A DNA stretch of 64,000 nucleotides from Entomortierella parvispora. Lineage: Eukaryota; Mortierellomycota; Mortierellomycetes; Mortierellales; Mortierellaceae. Below the pieces are notes generated by a model. The model made no database searches, was not told the DNA's origin, and was given only the letters and a program-made list of their open reading frames with translations. Below are positions 59,703-64,000 of the stretch, in pieces (the stretch's first letter is position 1; every line of letters begins with the position of its first letter). Both the position numbers and the translations under genes were made by a program. The DNA lies in the NCBI GenBank assembly GCA_963573315.1, contig OY752142.1, positions 2,294,001 to 2,358,000 on the forward strand, written 5' to 3'.

Positions 59703-61776
59703 TGTGAGAAGGGGGAAAGCGAGAGAAAGGGGGGCGGGGGAAGAGGGAGCTAAGGGTATAAGATGTAAGATGAGATGACTGAACTATCTCAAGGTGACAA
59801 ACAAAAAAAATGGAGGAGAAGGACCAGGTTTTATAGCTTTCGATTGCAAGGGTTCTTTTCGTTTGTCAGTCCCCCCCTCCGAGGTAGCTATCATAGTCTA
59901 TTTGTGTACAACTGAATGGACTTCGATTCAATAGATTCAATAGATATTATCAACCCGCAGAACCTCTGGGGATACTCAGGTAGTCAACGCACCCTCCGCA
60001 GGAATCCACACTTTGGTCGTGGACGATTCAAAGCGGTAAGAGTCAATAGCGCGACAATTGAACACTCAGAAGTGACCTCCCCGAATATTTGTTTTTGTCG
60101 GTGTTTTCAATACTGATCAGTGGACGACGAGGGCGCGGGCAGGGGAAGACAGCTGGCGGCTATCTTGGGAGCCATTCCAGACCAAGGAGGACCCCGAGCG
60201 CTTTGCTTTGCTCCAAATGGAAAGCACAACGGCGAAAACCTTCTTTTCCTGAATAAAAAAACCTCGGCTAATGACCAACTGTCTGCACCATTGATCTGTT
60301 CGAAGCAAAATGAAACGAGAAGACGCGCGCCACTGTCGAGACACTGGTTGCGGCTGTCCAGCACTCATAGATCGAGTACCTTGCCGTCTATGAAAGGAAG
60401 ACCTCAGGATCCGCCCAGTTCCACTCAGATGCAGACGCGTGGATGGTGAGGTGGGATTGGTATTCGGCTTTGGACGTGGCTGGATGTTTATTCCATTTCT
60501 AAGGTTCCTATTCAAAACAAGGGTTTCTTGCTCTTCAGCATGCACTCAATTCACAGTGAAAAAGGTCTTCAGCAGGCAACTGTGTGCCGTCGTTTTGTCA
60601 TCAAACTCCTTTCAATTGAATATTCCGACGGATGAATAGCACTGAGTACCAAGCTCGTGTCTGACTAAAGACGCCGGGCAAAATATTAAGAGATCGTTGC
60701 TGGAATTCAATAAGACCCTCAAAGGCATTCTCCGCGCGAGTTGATGGTCGAAATCAATTGAAGATGGTCTTCCAGGAGTTGGAATAAATACTGATACAAG
60801 AGAGGGCTTGAAAAAACTTTCTTAGCGGAAAATTTCTTGGCAAACATTCTAATCTCTTTAATCTCTTGGCATTTTGAAAATCTCTTAAAGTCCTCGTCCC
60901 CATCCTCACCCCTCAGTCCAACTGGCCCCCTCGCCCTCAGCTTTGGCCCTGCGGCGAACAAGCTAGCCCCCGATGTAAGAAAAAGTGAATACACAACAGC
61001 TATCAAATAGAAAATACAAGTCAATATCGATTCTTGCCCGCACTCAGCCCACTAGTATGGAGCTCTTCAACGCGGGAATAAACACCAGTTGCGCGCGCCG
61101 ACATTTGTCTTGGCACTGCCACCGCGCCCTCTTGGGCATCGTTATAAAAGGAACTAATGCCGACAAGGGGGAGCTGGTTCCCCCTCTGTTTTATTTTTCC
61201 TTCCTCTTTTCTTTCTTTCTTCTCTCTTCCTTCTTCGCGCTGCCTAACGATCGAACTCCCAAACCCATCGCGTAGCAATTGCACACTTTCGATCACCCTC
61301 CACATTTCTACACTGGAAGCTCGCCCATCTCACACTTCTTTACCTCGCCTCATCTCTCGCAGCACGACCAACACTACTTGATGATATATTACACTTCACA
61401 CCAAACCAACATCCGCCTCTCCTCTCCTCACTCCCCATTGCTCCACTTGCCCGGGCGGCTGTGCTTCATTGCCTTCGACCATGGTGCTCTCCAGTCCATC
61501 CATCCACTGCTTCCAACTGTTTCCAAATCGCAACCCTCCCCATCTACTAGGCACACTCGCTGGTTCAGGAGCGAAAATCAATTGCTTGCCAAATCGGGAT
61601 GTCTCACTTTTTTTTTTTTTTTTTTTTTTTTACAAATGGGTCACAGTTTTTATTCCACTGGGTTGAGCGACTGGGCCAAAAGTGGTGAGTAGATGTACAA
61701 TGATTAGGCGTCGTAGGGTTAGGTATGAGAGGAAGGAAAGGAGGGAAAGGAAAGGGGAGGAAAAGGAACAGGGCGT
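59703..61776. other. Spacer between remnant copy and copy C
   Basis: About 2.1 kb. A plus-strand TATAAAAG at 61143-61150 followed by a pyrimidine-rich leader looks like a promoter, but no gene follows before the convergent copy C stop. A T run lies at 61611-61631. Confidence 0.5.
59829..59835 (-). promoter_or_regulatory. TATA box left by the deleted UNC93-like copy
   Basis: Minus-strand TATAAAA about 130 bp upstream of the remnant ATG; the ACCTGAGGT motif is degraded here (CTCAAGGT near 59789). Confidence 0.45.
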
Positions 61777-63417
61777 TTAAGCCTTGATTTCCTTCTCGTA
61801 GGCAGCTTCCTGCTTCTCACCAATGACATCATCACCTTCCTCGACAGTGTGGTCCTGGACGGCCTTGAAGGCGACGGGGACAGCACCGAGGACTCCGGCA
61901 AAGACAAGGACGATGCAAACGATGATCTCTCCCATACCCTTGCTAGTGACGTTAAGGATGTTGTGGCCAGCAGAAGGAGCAATACCGATGGTCGAGGTCT
62001 GGACGACGGGGGCGAGCACACCTCCCAAGTTCTGAACGAACTTGTAGAAACCGGCAAAGCGAGCAGCCTGGTTGGTGTCGTTGGTCAAGGCTCCCATCAA
62101 CCAGTAAGAGTAACCCTGGTACATGGCATCGATAACTCCGTAGAAAAAGTACAGGAAGAAAGGTCCGATGAACTCTCCAGTGTTGTCGACCAAGTCAATC
62201 ATGTGGTAGTCGGCGGGGTTCTTGATGGGAGTCTTACCGTCGGTGTCAAGGATGTGGCTCTTGGGACCGAAGGTGGTTTGCCAGACGATACCTCCAACCC
62301 AGGTGGCAGCCAAGCAGGCAGTCATCAGGATGAGACCATAGCGAGCACGGGTGGTGCGAGTCCATTTGGCACGATCCAAGAAGGCACCGAAGGCGATGGA
62401 GGCGAGAATCTGAGCGAACCAGTAGAACATCGAGTTCATGGAGCGAGTGCGCTGGGTGAAGTTGGTTGAGTTCATGGTAAACTGGTAGGTGTAGATCCAG
62501 TTGGAGGTGAAGAACATGGGGACCAAGCACAGCATTCTCCAGTCCTTGAAGAGACCCAGAACGGCCTGAAGTTCCAAAATAGGGCTCGAGTATCTGACCT
62601 TGACGACAGGAGAGCCATCCTTGCGGGTGACCTTAGAGGTAGGCAACAGGAAGACGGAAATGAGGGAGCCGAGGGTCATGACGACCATGTATCCCACATA
62701 GGAGCCAGTCGAGGCACCGCCGGCGGTGGGGTCGTTCCACTGAATACCGAGAGGGATCAAGTTACCGAGGACACCACCACAGTTGAAGATGGCCCAGAAG
62801 AGAGAGAAGTACTTTCCCTTGTCACCCTCAGCGGGGTAGCCCATCATGACGGCACCTTGGGCGCACCACAACCAACCAGCACCAACACCGAGCAAGCAAG
62901 AGGAGATGACGACAAAGACAATGGACTGGATGTAGTGGTAGGCCAAGAAGGATCCGACATAGAGGACGTAGGTCAAACCTCCGAGGATGAGGAGGACACG
63001 ATGACCGAACAAGTTGAAAAGAGCGCCAGCGAACAAGGAAGAGAAGGCGAACACGACTGAGAGGGCAGTACCGGCGTGGTTACCGACGTCGGTATCCTTG
63101 GCAGAAAGACCGTAGGATCCGGTTCCATTCAAGGCGTTGAACATACCAGGGCAGCAGAAGCAGATGAAACCCTACATTGACGACAGTGGCGATCAAGGAA
63201 GAGGAGTTAGCCTGAGCATCGACTACAGGAAATGGAAGCGGGTCGCTTGGACGTATGGCGATGGGATATTGACTGGATAGGGGATGAGGTTGCCGACGAG
63301 AGAGGATGTGAGGGGGATGAGGTTGCCGACGAGAGAGGATGTGAGGGGGATGCTGAGCTTCTCGTTGTTACTCACCAGGATGATGACCTGGGTCAAAGGG
63401 TCGGCGAGGCGCACCAT
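61777..63417 (-). CDS. UNC93-like (DUF895) MFS transporter, copy C
   Basis: Exons 63376-63417 (MVRLADPLTQVIIL) and 61777-63171 (478 aa). Blocks are MFNALNGTGSYGLSAKDTDV, VVFAFSSLFAGALFNLFGHR, WLWCAQGAVMMGYPAEGDKG, KYFSLFWAIFNCGGVLGNLI, YTYQFTMNSTNFTQRTRSMN and FYKFVQNLGGVLAPVVQTST. Codon use is the most C-ending of the three, suggesting highest expression. The tail is charged (GEKQEAAYEKEIKA). The 204-nt intron carries two copies of a 33-bp tandem repeat, unlike the short introns in A and B. Membrane transporter of unknown substrate. Confidence 0.92.
63283..63348. repeat. 33-bp tandem repeat (two copies) in the copy C intron
   Basis: Unit starting GATGAGGTTGCCGACGAGAG is repeated exactly 33 bp apart within the single intron of copy C. 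Confidence 0.85.
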
Positions 63418-63469
63418 TGTGGTAGTGGTGATGGGGGTGTTGAGGAGGGGAGAAGAGGATGAGTGAGAG

Positions 63470-63478
63470 ACCTGAGGT
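63470..63478 (-). promoter_or_regulatory. ACCTGAGGT motif of copy C
   Basis: 53 bp upstream of the ATG at 63417, same spacing as in copy B. Confidence 0.5.
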
Positions 63479-63528
63479 GAAGAGAAAAAAAAGAGGGGAG
63501 GAGGAGTGACAAGGAGACAATTTATAGG

Positions 63529-63536
63529 ACCCAAGT
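63529..63536 (-). promoter_or_regulatory. TATA box of UNC93-like copy C
   Basis: Minus-strand TATAAATT about 115 bp upstream of the ATG. Confidence 0.55.
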
Positions 63537-64000
63537 TGTCAAGCGCCGGAAGAGAGAGAGGATTTTAGTGCATCGACTCCCCATTCTGTCTGAGGACCTT
63601 GGCCGTTGGCGCGAGAGTGGACGGGGTGGTCCCGGGTGTGGTGTGAGCACAACCCTCCTTTTGATTCATTCAAGTCCTATTCAGGCCAGAATGAATCAAG
63701 AGGGAATAGAGTGGGTCGGTAAGGTTGTTGGTTTCCGGGGAGATGCAATCGGCCAGGCGACGGCTCACCGATTGTGGAACGGTCGAGGTCGGTTACAAGC
63801 GTGGCCCTTCTTTGTTTGCAGCAAAGCAAAAGTTGGGCAGCTCTTCGCCTTCCTTCCTGCAGAATTCAAAAGGTTATAATAATCAAGGTTGCATCAGCAG
63901 ACAATCTCGGTCTTGACGCCAGACTCTCTCTTTTTCTTTTTTTCTCTCTCTCTCTCTTTCCTCCTTCCTTCAGATTTCGAAAACTGATGATGAGGGAGTC

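Larger units (their letters stand above)
63418..64000. other. Region upstream of copy C to the window end
   Basis: Contains the copy C promoter; beyond 63600 no feature could be supported. The CT-rich run ending in CTTCCTTCAG at 63965-63974 could be an intron acceptor of a gene outside the window. Confidence 0.4.

Noticed and set aside
61849-62469. Plus-strand ORF of 206 codons inside transporter copy C
   Set aside because: Antisense shadow of a biased coding region, acidic and low-complexity.

Overview
The window is eukaryotic and fungal. Almost every gene has short GT-AG introns (about 70-150 nt), protein-coding genes alternate on both strands, and many proteins carry CAA/CAG-coded glutamine tracts. 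Gene content and protein style (ZDS-family protein, FHA-forkhead factor, tandem UNC93-like transporters, FHA/RGS/kelch architecture) fit an early-diverging fungus, most probably Mortierellaceae (Mucoromycota). That placement is an inference from style, not a database match.

Layout. 1-10 kb is gene-dense: the 3' end of a WDR5/Swd3-like WD40 gene, a PHOSPHO-type HAD phosphatase, an ornithine decarboxylase antizyme with a programmed +1 frameshift, a tRNA-Glu(CTC) followed by a TA-flanked inverted-repeat element, a THYN1/EVE protein head-to-head with ribosomal eS27 (which carries an in-frame TAG), a TLC-domain membrane protein and eIF3K. 10-24 kb holds a ZDS1-like protein, an LRR protein, an F-box protein, ribosomal eS4, a UBE2H/Ubc8-type E2 and eIF4E. 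23.9-30.6 kb holds an eIF4E-binding (4E-T-like) protein divergent from eIF4E, and a kelch-like membrane protein whose frame breaks in a CAA repeat. 30.6-34 kb has diverged repeats and hairpins, a second identical tRNA-Glu and ribose-5-phosphate isomerase. 34-41 kb is about 7 kb with no recognisable gene and many homopolymer and simple repeats. 41-52 kb holds an RGS protein, a small hypothetical spliced gene, the PKA regulatory subunit divergent from an FHA-forkhead factor across about 2.4 kb of low-complexity DNA, and a truncated HAD phosphatase. 52-64 kb is a tandem array of three UNC93-like transporters plus an internally deleted fourth copy, each with a TATA box and the intact copies with a shared ACCTGAGGT motif.

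Functionally the window mixes translation (eIF3K, eIF4E, a likely eIF4E binder, eS4, eS27, tRNA-Glu), signalling and cell cycle (PKA-R, RGS, ZDS, forkhead, F-box, E2), polyamine control (antizyme) and an expanded membrane family. All exon boundaries were worked out by hand from splice motifs, reading phase and family similarity; for multi-exon genes the CDS start/end span the introns and the exon list is in the evidence.
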